From assembly GCA_028622995.1 (NCBI GenBank), contig JAJQJQ010000032.1:2666001-2730000 (forward strand): a stretch of 64,000 bases of DNA, read 5' to 3'. A model generated the notes under the pieces. The model ran no database searches. It was not told the origin of the DNA and saw nothing but the letters and a program-made list of their open reading frames with translations. Below, piece after piece: positions 34,950-45,324 of the stretch. Position 1 is the first letter of the stretch. Each line of letters opens with the position of its first letter. The stretch is from Panagrolaimus kolymaensis (Eukaryota; Nematoda; Chromadorea; Rhabditida; Panagrolaimidae). Both the position numbers and the translations under genes were made by a program.

Positions 34950-35526
34950 TTTATAAGCTTTTACGCTTAAAAAAATTTAAAAACAGGTGTTTTTTGTTTG
35001 TTTATTACATCGATGTTTAGTTGTTATTGTCAAAGTAAAAAAGTTTTTAAAAACTGTAATATGATTATAAAATTTTAAACACCTGTTTATTTAATGCATT
35101 TTTCTTTAATTTTCCATTTTCAACTTTCTAATTAATGTTATTTGTCATTGACTTTTTATGGAACCATAAAACCATGATAAAAAATATTTTATCAATAAAA
35201 AAGTAACAAAAACTAATCTATCTTACTTTTACTGATTAAAAAAGGGAGAATGAAACAAATATCTTCTAAAATTTTCTTGAAGCGAGAGTAAATAAAGAGA
35301 TTGTTTACTAAGTGAATATGTCTATATTTCGCTTTACGCTTATTCTTTTTTACTTTTTCTTTATGTGTTAAAATTGCCCAAATCTCAACTTAAATGACCT
35401 ACCCCTCTCTCTTCTATTTTCTTTCTTCATATATAAAGAAGAAAAAAGTATTGGCCAAAATAATTTTTTTTAGCAAAACTCCATTGCATTATTCTTTTTT
35501 TTATTGAATATTAGTCGAAATAAAAA
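34950..35526. other. Intergenic stretch between divergent genes
   Basis: Shared promoter region of the minus-strand receptor and the next SCKYF gene. The 17-bp element is not found in recognisable form here, an exception in the array. Confidence 0.5.
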
Positions 35527-36345
35527 ATGGATAAAGCTGCTGAAACTTTTACTTCCGAATGTTCCGAATCTATAACGTTTCAACCAAAAAATATTTTAAT
35601 CCAAAATTTTAATATTCCCCAAGATATGGTTTTGTATATTTCTAAAAATGCTTCTCAATTTGTTAAAGCGAAATTATTTAACAGTTGTAAATATTTTGCA
35701 AGAAATCAAAAATTTGTTGTTATAAAAAACTTATCTTCTAATCATTCATATTTTACACAATATTTAGTCAAACTCGATAAAAATTCCCCAAAAATATGGG
35801 TTTCTGGAAGAATTATGCTTTTATGGAATTCAACAATATATTCTGCTATTTTTCCAAAACTTTATTATGTTGATGTTCAAAAATTGCATTTGGCTTGCCA
35901 AAAAATTCCTTGGAATGAATTTTGCTTTTTGGTTTCATCTAAAAAGCTTCGAATCTTTTTTTTCTCTCATGTAGAAATTAAATATAAAAATGGTACTTTG
36001 GCTGAACTTGGAGATGTTTTGGAAAAGCTTCCATTAATTCAAGAATTTACTTAGTAAGTAATTTATTTTTTAACAAAAATAATAATCAACCGTTGTCATT
36101 TCTAGTTATAATCATAAAGCATTATTTTGTACAGTCAAAACCGCAGAGAAAATGGCGCAATTGCCAATATTTATGAATCTCAAAACTTTTGATATCGGCT
36201 CTTCCCTTCCTGCTAGCTTTTCTGATAGTCAAGGCTATGAAACATTTAAACAAGTAAAAGCTTCGGTTTGTAACTGAAATAATATGTATTTTTTTATTTT
36301 TAGAAACACCCTTTTGCAAAATTTTCCAATAACAACAAATACTAA
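35527..36345 (+). CDS. SCKYF family protein, intact, 238 residues
   Basis: Exons are 35527-36053, 36106-36253 and 36304-36345 with exact frame. It starts MDKAAETFTSE and keeps FNIPQDMVLYISKNAS, NSCKYFARNQKF, SPKIWVSG, FPKLYYVDVQKL, WNEFCFLVSSKKL, EIKYKNG and DVLEKLPLIQEFT. Exon 2 reads KTAEKMAQLPIFMNLKTFDIG and exon 3 KHPFAKFSNNNKY. Within the family it is closest to the 42.2-kb gene, sharing the WNEFCF(L/F)VSSKKLRIF segment that the others have as SYKEFCFLV. It is the only intact copy besides the 40.8-kb one without a recognisable upstream element. Confidence 0.85.
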
Positions 36346-36494
36346 GAAGATATTTGGAATTCAAAGTTTAGCAAAAACTAAAGTCCTCATTTATTTTTTC
36401 TTTTTTATTATTATTCTGTGCTATTTATGTTAGTGGTAGTAAATAATAAATTTCAATAAAAAAAACAACAAAAAGAAACATGAAACAAATAAAA

Positions 36495-37820
36495 TTAAAT
36501 TTTCGTAAATCGAGAATTTGTCGGCTGTATTTTTTGGAGAGTAGTAACCTTACGAAAGATTAAACTTTTTACATAAATTCGATATGGTTTAATAAAATAT
36601 AATAAACATGGTATATCTGCAATAATATGTAAGGTTGCAAATGGTGCAAATAAGTTTGTAACCCAATTTGGATATGAAAAAAAATAACTGCTTAGAAGCA
36701 ATAACATTGGGATGAAAGCAAAAATAAAAATATTAACAAGTTGAATCATTAACGACCTAAAAAAAGCGAGGATGAGTAGCGGGGGACCTCGTTAAATGGA
36801 ATTCACTGGAGGATGGGCGGGAAAGCTTACGATAATAACGACCATAGTGAGGCGCCATTCTTTTTTATTGAAACCGTTGAATTTTGGCAAGAAAAAAGGT
36901 TTTTATGATATTTGTTAAAAACAAAATTTATTTAAACTTATTGAATACTTGAATTCTATCTCTGTCATTTTTACTTACCGATGAAACATTTTTTGTAAAG
37001 CAAATGTTTCTTTTGATAGAGATTTTTTGATTTTACTCATTCCATAATAAAAAAGAATATTTAAAGTTAAAACAATGATAGTCGCAGCCAAAATCCAAAA
37101 AATTAGTATAATTAAAAATAGAGTTATATATCCTGCTTTTTTATTATCCAAAATTACCGCAGTTGTATTTGGATAAACTTTATAAATTTCAATAAATGCA
37201 GGAATATTATACTCAAATAATTTTTGGATTTCATTTGGATCACAATATGTTAGATAAAAAGGAACTAAAATAAATCACGAATTTGTGTATAGTGTTTTGT
37301 TTAATTAAAACTCACCACTTACTGAAACCCAAACGAAAATAGCTAGAAATAAGAATAATAATAAAATACGAAAAAGTATTTTATTAGAAAGATAAGAAGA
37401 GTGAATATTAAAAGCCACATAAACTCGATAACTTAATGCTAGAATAAATGCAAAACCAGCTCCAATTATTCCAAATAAAAAAATGACGCATAAAAAATAA
37501 AAATATTCTCGTGGAATAGGAAAATATGAATTAGATGCCATCATGGGAAATGGAAATAGAAAAACAGGATTGATTATTAAAAAAAATAATTCACCAATCA
37601 TATTTCCTATCATTTGACAAATGACACAATATTTAAAAAAGCCCATAGCTTTAGTTGATTTTTTGAGGATGACATAAATAGCGAAAATGAACATTGGCAT
37701 AGAAATTACAAATACAATATCCATAAACCATCGAGAATAATATTGAAATGTTGGATAAATTAATTCATCAACGGTTAAATTTTCCCATTTAGATAATGAT
37801 GGGATTTTTATAGTTTCCAT
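36495..37820 (-). CDS. Serpentine chemoreceptor, Srh/Sri-like, three exons
   Basis: Exons 37316-37820, 36979-37264 and 36495-36756 (phases 1 and 2) encode 350 residues without a break. TM1 (FMDIVFVISMPMFIFAIYVIL), TM3-4 region (FAFILALSYRVYVAF) and two C-terminal TMs in exon 3 are evident. The intracellular segment KSLSKETFALQKMFHRSLMIQ matches the conserved loop before TM6 in the Srh/Sri/Str group, where an (L)Q.ML..(A/S)L..Q pattern is typical. This pattern spans the exon 2/3 junction and confirms the splice. The extracellular N-terminus has an NLT glycosylation site. Expected in sensory cilia membranes (family inference). Confidence 0.85.
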
Positions 37821-38250
37821 GACAAAATTTATGAAAAACTTAAAACGTTGTTGCTACTTATGTATATGAAAGTTAAATTTTCATTTCATTTATTGACAAA
37901 ATAAAGTTTCACTTTTTTTTTCAATTTTTCTAAAGCTTTTCAATTAACTCGTAAATAATATATGTACATATTTTCACCTGGTTTTTATAGTCTAAAATAT
38001 TCTAATCTTAGCAATTTATGATTAACATTTTAAATATTTGTTAATGTTGTTTTAGAGATGATTAATCGATGCATTTCTTTTTAAATTTATTTTGAATATA
38101 ATTAATTTAATAAACATATGTTGGGGATTTGGTGGAATAAGATCCATGAAAAGTTTCGTTCAAGTCAAATTAAAAGCTTAATATTCCTTTTACACATAAT
38201 TATTATTAAAGAAACTAATGCAAAAAAATGAAATAAATAAATAGAAATTA
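37821..38250. other. Intergenic stretch
   Basis: No feature recognised. Confidence 0.5.
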
Positions 38251-38973
38251 TTATTTTTGTATAACAATGGTAAATCCATTACCAACTTTATCATCTATAT
38301 CTTGAACGGCAACGGTATTCCAATTAAATTGTTTACAAATTTCAATAAAATCTTCGGTAATCCAAATTGAATGATGTCCATGATCATCAATAAAATTAGA
38401 ATCTGGAGGATTTTCGTGTCGCTTAATTAATTCATTTATGGTTGTACGATTTTTAGGTTTATCAAATGTTCGTTCTTTATGTGGAATTATCATATATACA
38501 TATCCACCTTTTTTCACGACCCTTAACCATTCTTTGATAGCTTTAATGGGATCATAAAAATGTTCAATAACATGGGAATTAATAACAAAATCAAATGATT
38601 CATTTGAAAATGGAAGGTTATCTCCCGAAGCCACGACATCCACCATCGCCCAAGTTCCAGTGTGTTTAATTTCTTCACTTTGAAAAATTGTTGTATCATT
38701 AGTGAAATTTACATTTATAGTATCCAAACAAAATGGATTATGGCTAGATGCGCCTATTTCAATTCCCTTTAAATCTTCCAATAATTTATGAGCCAAATAA
38801 CTTTCGGGAGATTTGTTTTTTAATGTTGGAAAACAATTCTTGTTTTTGGCTCTTATTTTCATCCGCAACCAAAATAAATAAACAAAATATAGCAGTAAGG
38901 TGCAGATAATTAACTGGACTAATATCCTAAAAAAATACTGTAACGTATCATTTTCGCAGGAAAGGGAATACAA
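38251..38973 (-). CDS. Membrane-anchored class I SAM methyltransferase (type 11-like)
   Basis: A hydrophobic helix (ILVQLIICTLLLYFVYLFWL, residues 17-36) precedes a soluble domain. This has the SAM-binding strand GIEIGASSHNPF, an acidic turn VDVVASGDNLPF, then SFDFVINSHVIEHF (the motif after which type-11 enzymes position the substrate), EWLRVVKKGGYVYMIIPHKERTF and a closing DDKVGNGFTIVIQK. The pattern resembles bacterial methyltransferases that I know only from memory. Substrate unknown. There is no ATG before Met38 (38862). A TATTTTTTTAG acceptor ending at 38927 suggests that the anchor is encoded from an exon joined to an upstream start I could not fix, perhaps beyond 39.1 kb. It is therefore either a cytosolic 203-residue enzyme or a type II membrane protein. 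Confidence 0.75.
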   Translation of the reverse strand: MYSLSCENDTLQYFFRILVQLIICTLLLYFVYLFWLRMKIRAKNKNCFPTLKNKSPESYLAHKLLEDLKGIEIGASSHNPFCLDTINVNFTNDTTIFQSEEIKHTGTWAMVDVVASGDNLPFSNESFDFVINSHVIEHFYDPIKAIKEWLRVVKKGGYVYMIIPHKERTFDKPKNRTTINELIKRHENPPDSNFIDDHGHHSIWITEDFIEICKQFNWNTVAVQDIDDKVGNGFTIVIQK

Positions 38974-39776
38974 AAAGGTGGGGTTGTTCCAAGAAAAAAT
39001 CCACTAATTTTTTTGTTTACATTTAAAGAAAAAAGACTATGATATCTTTTAAATAATATGAGACATTTTCTACGAACACCAAAAGTTGCCATACTTTTTA
39101 TTAAAAAACATTTTCTTTATTACAACAAATAACTAAAATTAATAAATTCACAGTTTTGAAAAATATCAGAAAAAACCAAACAATTTTGCTTACCTTTAAG
39201 AAATAATGGTTTTATTCTATCAATGTTTCTTTTTTTTCGGCGCAGATATTTTTTTTGTGTCAGATTTCTTATCTTTTTTATTGTTTTAACCTAATAATAA
39301 TGAAAAATAAATATAATCTAAACAAAATCTTTCAGGAAAAAACACCTCGGAGATTCTAATTAATGCTTGGGCTAATAAAGAAAAAATGCAACATTTTAAT
39401 CCATTTTTCTATGTCGAATCAATAAAACGTAAAACACATACATATATAATTAATAAAATCAAGAAGAGTTTTTGCTAACCTTTGTAAATTTGTGCACTTA
39501 GAAATTTCATCCTTATCATGGTCATTGATAGATGCGAATACAATTATGCCAAATGACAGTTTAGCAACAAGTTTAAATTAATATACATAATTATGGAAAA
39601 TCAATAATTTAAAAAAATTTGGTAGTTTTTAGATAAATCAAATCCTCAGAAATTAGGTAGGCGATTGAATGGCAACATAAACAATTTAGTTTCTATTTTC
39701 ATAATTGGAGTCATGCTCTAGAGGCTATATCCAAAATCTTTGGGCCTCAGTGAAAAATTGTCGGATAATTTGGCAA
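38974..39776. other. Region possibly holding 5' exons of the methyltransferase
   Basis: On the minus strand two donor-like sites (CTTAAAG/GTAAGC near 39190 and TACAAAG/GTTAGC near 39480) follow short open stretches, the latter with ATGs near 39520. I could not join them in frame with confidence. Confidence 0.3.
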
Positions 39777-40072
39777 CTATAGAAGTATCATTTCTTTGTT
39801 GAATGATTTAATTTTTTCAAGCGATTCATCAACTATAGCTTGAATCCCAATAATTTTATTTAAAGCATCAGCAACTTCGGCCCCTTTTTTGCAGCTTTGC
39901 CATATTCTTTGGCTGTGTTTAATTTGTTCTCATCAGTAGTTAGTTTTTTTATAATTTTCTTCTTGTTCATTTAGCTTTTTTAAAGAATTCTTCGTCCTAA
40001 TTCTTTCATCAAATTTTCTAATGATTTCTTTGGGATGTAATTTACCAAGAATTTGATGTCTATAAAAAAGGA
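39777..40072 (-). pseudogene. Decayed coding remnant, unknown protein
   Basis: Reading the minus strand with two frame changes gives a coiled-coil-like peptide: HQILGKLHPKEIIRKFDERI, then KKLNEQEENYKK, then TAKEYGKAAKKG, then ALNKIIGIQAIVDESLEKI and a stop. The helical heptad pattern and low stop density in each piece suggest a former exon. I do not recognise the parent. Confidence 0.35.
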
Positions 40073-40419
40073 TTCTGTATAAAACTTAAATTATCAATTT
40101 TTTTCACAATCTTTTATGCTGTGCACCATGATAAATTCCACGTTTTAAATAATTATTTAAAGGTAAAATAATAAAAAAGAAAAGATAAAATATTCAAAAA
40201 TAATCAAAACTTGAAAATACAAAAAAATAGCAGTGGACGCACATTTTTTCTTCTCAAAGTAACTAATTTTTAAATATACTAGAAAAGAAAACATATTTTT
40301 AATCGATAACTAAAAGGTCGCGTCTTTCTTTTAGAATTTTTTAAACAAACAGAAAATGGCACTTCTTAATGACATTTCTTTTATACTTTTTTAACCTTTT
40401 GCTTCCCATTATCTTGAAA

Positions 40420-40436
40420 AACACTTATATCGACCT
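40420..40436 (+). promoter_or_regulatory. SCKYF upstream element
   Basis: AACACTTATATCGACCT is an exact consensus match, 110 bp before the ATG of a truncated copy at 40530. Confidence 0.7.
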
Positions 40437-40529
40437 TTCCACAGCGATTTCTTTGGCTCTTACAAACTACAATAATCATAGCAACTTTGTGACTGAGTTT
40501 TTTGTATTTTTTGCCATCTCTCATAAAAA

Positions 40530-40637
40530 ATGGATAAACTTTTTTTAACTCAAAAATGTTTCGAACCTTTCACTTTACAACCGAGAAATGTTTTGGTCCA
40601 AAATCTTAACATCCTTGAAATCATCTTTTTGACCTAA
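40530..40637 (+). pseudogene. SCKYF family 5' fragment
   Basis: About 35 codons: MDKLFLTQKCFEPFTLQP, then RNVLVQNLNILEII, then a stop. This is the family N-terminus only, cut before the SCKYF block. The following DNA is the flank of the next gene, so the copy was truncated by a deletion or by arrival of the neighbour. Confidence 0.7.
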
Positions 40638-40787
40638 AAAATTATGTTTTCGAAACATTTTTTCTTACAATAGGTTAAATCAAGTGCTTCCCCAATTCAT
40701 TCCTTTCATAACTAATTTTATTGATTTCTTTTAGCAATGATTAAAAAAAGAAGGGAAAAATCATTCATTGCATTTCTACGATTAAAT

Positions 40788-41611
40788 ATGAGTAACTTTC
40801 GTATTTTTACTACCAAATATTCAAATCCTTCAAGTTATATGCCGAAAAACTTTATAAATCCAAATTTTGCTATTCCTAAAACCATTATTTATTATATCAA
40901 TCAAAATGCTTCGCAAATTGCTACACTTAAATTATTTCTTAGTTGCAAATATTTTTTAATGAAACAAAATATGGCTGTCTTTCAAAACATTTGTGATTTT
41001 CATGAATCTCGATCAAAAATGTCTTTAGAAGGGGAGAAACTTCCACCTAAAATTTGGGTCGCTGGCGATATATTTCAAATTTTGTCGTCAAAAAGACTTT
41101 TTATAATTTTTCCAAAACTTTGCTTTGTTGATGTTCGAATTTTAATTTTTAATAATCAAAATTTTTCTTACAAAGAATTCTGTTTTTTGGTTTTATCTCA
41201 AAGGCTTCGAACCTTTTGGTTTGGTGGAGGTGAAATTAAATATTCTGATGGAAGTTTCGTTCAACTTGGAGATGTTTTGGAAAAGCTTCCATTAATTCAA
41301 GAATTTACTTAGTAAGTTTTTAATTTGTATATACTTATAATCTATACTCTTTTTTCCAGTTTTATCACAAAATCTTCAGCAGTTTTTTATTCAGAAGAAA
41401 CCGCAGAAAAAATGGCACATTTACCAATTTTATTAAACCTTAAAATTTTTTATATCGGTTATGAAATTCTAAACAGCTTTTCAGAATCTATGGGGTATAA
41501 GCAGTTTCAACAAGTACGTTATTAATATTTTAACGAACTCTGTAAAATAAATATAAAATTATATTTTAGAAACATTCCTTCGCCAAATTTCCACTCATTA
41601 GTTTCGATTAA
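40788..41611 (+). CDS. SCKYF family protein, intact, 239 residues
   Basis: Exons are 40788-41311, 41360-41513 and 41570-41611. Motifs are FAIPKTIIYYINQNASQI, LSCKYFLMKQNMAVFQN, PPKIWVAGDIF, FPKLCFVDVRIL, SYKEFCFLVLSQRL, EIKYSDGSFVQLGDVLEKL, and exon 2 ETAEKMAHLPILLNLK. Exon 3 reads KHSFAKFPLISFD. The ATG at 40788 aligns with paralog starts. The upstream in-frame ATG at 40737 would add 17 basic residues and is less likely. Its flank (ggttaaatcaagtgc) resembles that of the pseudogene at 31874, not the flank carrying the 17-bp element, so this copy may be regulated differently or use the element 370 bp upstream that belongs to the truncated copy. Confidence 0.85.
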
Positions 41612-42057
41612 ATACAATACGAAAACCGAAAGGAAATATTTTGACACAGCTTTCGCAAAATATTTTAATTCTTTATAAATGCTTTTCGCTTTTTTTGTTT
41701 TGTTTGAATTTTCATATATAGAGTTATAAAAGTTATAAATTTTAATAATTTGTTCCACTTTCCAAGCACAATATCGTATTTTTGCTTTCTAGTTTTAAAA
41801 AACTTGAAATGTTATTTTATTCATTATAATCCAACAAAAAAGGAAGCTTTGTCTGCGATGCCTAAATGATATCTCAGCCTTTTTTTTTTCTGCACAAGCG
41901 ATTTTTTAGTTATTCAGAAAAAATTTAATTCTTGAAAAGAACGTGCGTAAAAAAAGGAGACTTATTTACTCAGCAGATATGTATGGATTTTTCGCTTTCC
42001 CTCTCAACCTTCTTTTATTTTTCACATCTATCAAATATGCCATAATTTTTAAAGGAA
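41612..42057. other. Intergenic stretch
   Basis: 3' flank of one SCKYF gene and 5' flank of the next. No other feature. Confidence 0.5.
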
Positions 42058-42074
42058 AACACTTATCGTGACCT
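42058..42074 (+). promoter_or_regulatory. SCKYF upstream element
   Basis: AACACTTATCGTGACCT has one mismatch (T for C) and lies 107 bp before the ATG at 42165. Confidence 0.7.
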
Positions 42075-42164
42075 TTTACTTTTCAGCGTAAAGATATTTG
42101 GAAGTATAGGTTAAATCGTTTTTAAAAAAGTCCATTGATATTTTCTACCAAGTTGCTGGAAAAA

Positions 42165-42988
42165 ATGAATAAAACTGAATATTATACGTCAGAATATTCC
42201 GAACCATTGATTTTACAACCAAAAAATTTTATTGCTCAAAGATTTACTATCCCTGAAACTATAATTTATTTTATTTCCACGAAGCCTTCAAAATTTGTTT
42301 ATATGAAATTATTTAACAGTTGTAAGTATTTCTCAAGAAATCAAAAGTTTACTGTTTTAAAAAACTTATCAACTTTTAAATTGAATTCTGCAATAAACTC
42401 AATCACACTCGATGAAAATTCCTCAAAAATTTGGGTTTCTGGAAAAAGTTTGCATTTATGGTTTTCAAAAATCTACTCTATTATTCATCATAAAATTTAT
42501 TATGTTAACGTTGAAAAATTGAGTTTCGCTTGCCAAAAAATTTTATGGAATGAGTTCTGTTTTTTCGTTTCATCTAAAAAACTTCGAATATTTTGGTTTG
42601 GTGGAAGCGAAATAAAATATTCTGATGGAAGTTGGGTTCAACTTGGAGATGTTTTGGAAAAGCTTCCATTAATTCAAGAATTTTCTTAGTAAGTTTTAAA
42701 ATTTAAAAAAAACAATCATGCATTATCATTTCTAGTCTTAATCATAAAGCATTATTTTGTACAGCAAAAACCGCAGAAAAAATGGCAAATTTGCCAACTT
42801 TTATAAACCTCAAAAATTTTGATGTGGGATACGCCATTCCTGTTAGCTTTTCTGATAGTCAAGGCTTTAAAGCATTTAAACAAGTAAACACTTTGTTTTT
42901 CGCTCGTCAAATAATATATATTTTTTAATTTTAGAAACACCCTTTTGCGAAATATTCCATTTACAACAAACGTTTAGAAGATATTTGA
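42165..42988 (+). CDS. SCKYF family protein, intact, 241 residues
   Basis: Exons are 42165-42688, 42736-42883 and 42935-42988. The protein reads FTIPETIIYFISTKPSKF, NSCKYFSRNQKFTVLKN, SSKIWVSGKSL, KIYYVNVEKL, WNEFCFFVSSKKLRIFWFG, EIKYSDGSWVQLGDVLEKL. Exon 2 has KTAEKMANLPTFINLKNFDVG. Exon 3 is the longest of the intact copies (KHPFAKYSIYNKR plus four residues). The FPKL motif is replaced by HHKI, a drift in an otherwise conserved spot. Closest relative is the 35.5-kb gene. Confidence 0.85.
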
Positions 42989-43575
42989 AAAGCTGGAACA
43001 AAACTTCGTGAAACCAAAAATACTCTCTTTTTTTATTTCTTTTTATATTACATATCTTTTTGGTTTATGAGAAAAAAATAAATCATTAAAAATAAAACTA
43101 TAATCATCAAAAAATTTACAAAAAACACATTTTTAAACTTATTTCATTGAATTAATTCTAGAATTTTTTTAAAAAAATAAGCAAGTAAAATAGATTTTTT
43201 TTGTCACCGTCTTATTTCTTCAGCAATTTTAATTGTATTTAAAAGATTAATTTAAAAATTAATAAATAATGTAAACTATAGTTGTCAAGTTTACTTTAAA
43301 ACCGTTGCAACTATTGAAGAATTAAGATGATTTATCGAAAATCTTGTTACACATTTCTAATCTAAGTTCAGTTTTTTAAAGAAATTTAAAAAAAATGTTG
43401 ACGACACTGTAATCTCTTTCAAAAGGGTCAAGTCTAAAATTTCAAAGGAATTTGGAACTTTTTTTCTTTTGATTTACTGAAAATTTTAATAATATATAAA
43501 ATGCGAATAAGCAAAAACCTGCAAAAAAATTTTTAAGGAGAAGTTAAAAAAGGGAAGCTTATTTTCATTGTAAGT
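42989..43575. other. Intergenic stretch
   Basis: AT-rich, nothing recognised before the MITE. Confidence 0.5.
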
Positions 43576-43583
43576 ATTCCCAG

Positions 43584-43990
43584 CAGGAAGCAGAAAAAGG
43601 CAAAAATGGACGACGCGGCTTCGTTACTTTTCTAACATATTTTGCCAAATGACGGCGGCCTTCCCAACGGAGTCCGAATTTTAAATCGGACGACGTTGAT
43701 TTCTCGAAATTTTATTTTATCAAATGTTTTAAAACTGATTTTTAGAAAGCCAGAATACAAATTCTCACTTAAACTTTCAAAATCTATGTTATTTCATGTG
43801 TAAAAGCTATTACAAAAATAATTTTAAAGAAAACATAACTAAAAATCCCAAGACGTCCGTCGTCCGGCGTCCGTAGTCGGAGTCCGACTCCTTCATTTTT
43901 TTGACGTCGTCCGTCGTCGGAGTCGGACGCCCTGGCTTTTTGTGACGGCGTCGCATCGTCGAAGGCGAAAGCGCCTTTTTCTGCTTCCTG
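43584..43990. mobile_element. hAT-type MITE, 407 bp
   Basis: It has perfect 18-bp terminal inverted repeats (CAGGAAGCAGAAAAAGGC and its complement at 43973-43990) and an exact 8-bp target duplication ATTCCCAG (43576-43583 and 43991-43998). The GC-rich interior has many GTCGGACG/CGTCCGAC units in both directions, so it is prone to fold. No transposase. It lies about 180 bp upstream of a broken SCKYF copy. Confidence 0.9.
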
Positions 43991-44066
43991 ATTCCCAGTT
44001 CGCTTTGACCTCAAAATATTTTTGTTTTCATTCTTTCGTAAATATTCTTCTAACTTTTATCTAATA

Positions 44067-44083
44067 AACACTTATCGCGACCT
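44067..44083 (+). promoter_or_regulatory. SCKYF upstream element
   Basis: AACACTTATCGCGACCT is an exact consensus match, 108 bp before the ATG at 44175. Confidence 0.75.
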
Positions 44084-44174
44084 AATATTTTTTTAATGAA
44101 AATTTGGAAGCATTGGCAAGGGTTTTTTTGAAAAGTCCATTGCATTATTTATTTTTTGTTTAGAGCTCATAAAA

Positions 44175-45324
44175 ATGGATAAAACTGAATTTACGGAATT
44201 TTTTACCACGAAAAGTTCCGAATAGTTGGTTTATCAACCGAGAGTATTCCTTACTCAAAGATTTGCAATTCCTAGAACTATTATTTATTATATTTCTAAA
44301 AATGCTTGTCAATCTGTTAATCAAAAATTAATTAACTCTTGCAAATATTTTTTGAGAAATCATAAGTTTGCCATTTTTCACGATTTAAATTCATTCCCAA
44401 TAGATTCCTCAAAAAATCTAACTTCTGTTGATGAAACTTTTTCAAAACTATGGTTAACTGGAGACTTTTTAATCGCCTATAATCCAAAAAAAATTTCATA
44501 TATTTTTACCAAACATTTTTATGTTGATCTTTGTAATGGATGCAATTCACGTGCACCACAAGCCAGACACACAACCATCCACGACGCACAACTACCATCT
44601 CTTGCTCCGCCCTCTGGCTGCCCCAACACCATATAAAAGGAGCTGCCTCCAGAACTTCCGACACACTTGTTCTCCCTCAACATCTCATTCACCATCATGA
44701 CGTTCCGGCTGCCGACCTCCTGATTCTCCTATCTTATGTCTCTCCCTTGTCTCTTGTATATTTATGTAAAGACCAATAAAGATGTGTAAGCACTCCTAAA
44801 CATTCGAACCTAACAACCGCTACACCATAGTCTCTAAATCTTCGAAGATTACATTTTGATAAGGATTTTGAAATTTCTTGGGATGATTTTCGGTTTTTAA
44901 CAATCACTGGAAAAATCACATTTTTATTTGCTTATTGTGGAATCAAGCATTGTAATGGGAGCTTGGTTTTGCTTGCGGATATTTTAGAAAAGCTTCCATT
45001 AATTGAAACATTTGGATAGTAAGTATATTAGAAACAAAGATAAATTTAACTAAAGCATACACTTTTCAGTCATACTGATAATGCATTGTTTTGTACAGTT
45101 GAAACCGCAGAAAAAATGGCAAAGTTACCTATTTTAATGAATCTTGACTACTTTGATATTGGATTTGTTCTTCCTCAAAGTTTTTGTGAAAGTCATGGAT
45201 ATCAAATTTTTAAAGAAGTAAGTACATATTTTAACGTTTATATATATATTTTTTTATTTAATGATTTTAGAAGCACTCTTTCGTCAAATCTGCAGTTTTC
45301 AACAACCCTTATTTAAAAAGCTGA
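44175..45324 (+). pseudogene. SCKYF family copy with early stop and solo-LTR insertion
   Basis: The frame opens at 44175 and meets an in-frame TAG at 44223. It continues in the same frame (FAIPRTIIYYISKNA, NSCKYFLRNHKFAIFHD) to Asp-Leu at 44531. A 306-bp insert then breaks it, and coding resumes after it (RRLHFDKDFEISWDDF, DILEKLPLI) to the donor at 45019. Exons 2 (45070-45217) and 3 (45271-45324) are clean. Counting one target duplication, exon 1 is in frame across the insertion, so the stop at codon 17 and the insertion are separate lesions. Confidence 0.85.
44532..44837. mobile_element. Solo-LTR-like insertion, 306 bp
   Basis: It is flanked by ATCTT (44527-44531 and 44838-44842), a 5-bp duplication typical of retrotransposons. 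It starts TGTAATGG, contains a TATA-like ccatataaaagg and an AATAAA signal (gaccaataaag), and is less AT-rich than its surroundings. Those are LTR features without internal coding. The right end (..CTCTAA) is not the usual CA, so the exact boundary or class is open. It is not similar to the LTRs at 19049 and 23856. Confidence 0.7.

Noticed and set aside
43784..44014. Minus-strand frame of 76 codons rich in Arg, Asp and Ser
   Set aside because: It lies inside the GC-rich core of the 43.6-kb MITE and is explained by its GTCCG repeats.
44790..44840. ggttcgaat-like T-arm resemblance on the minus strand in the solo LTR
   Set aside because: No acceptor stem or anticodon arm can be built around it, so it is not a tRNA gene.
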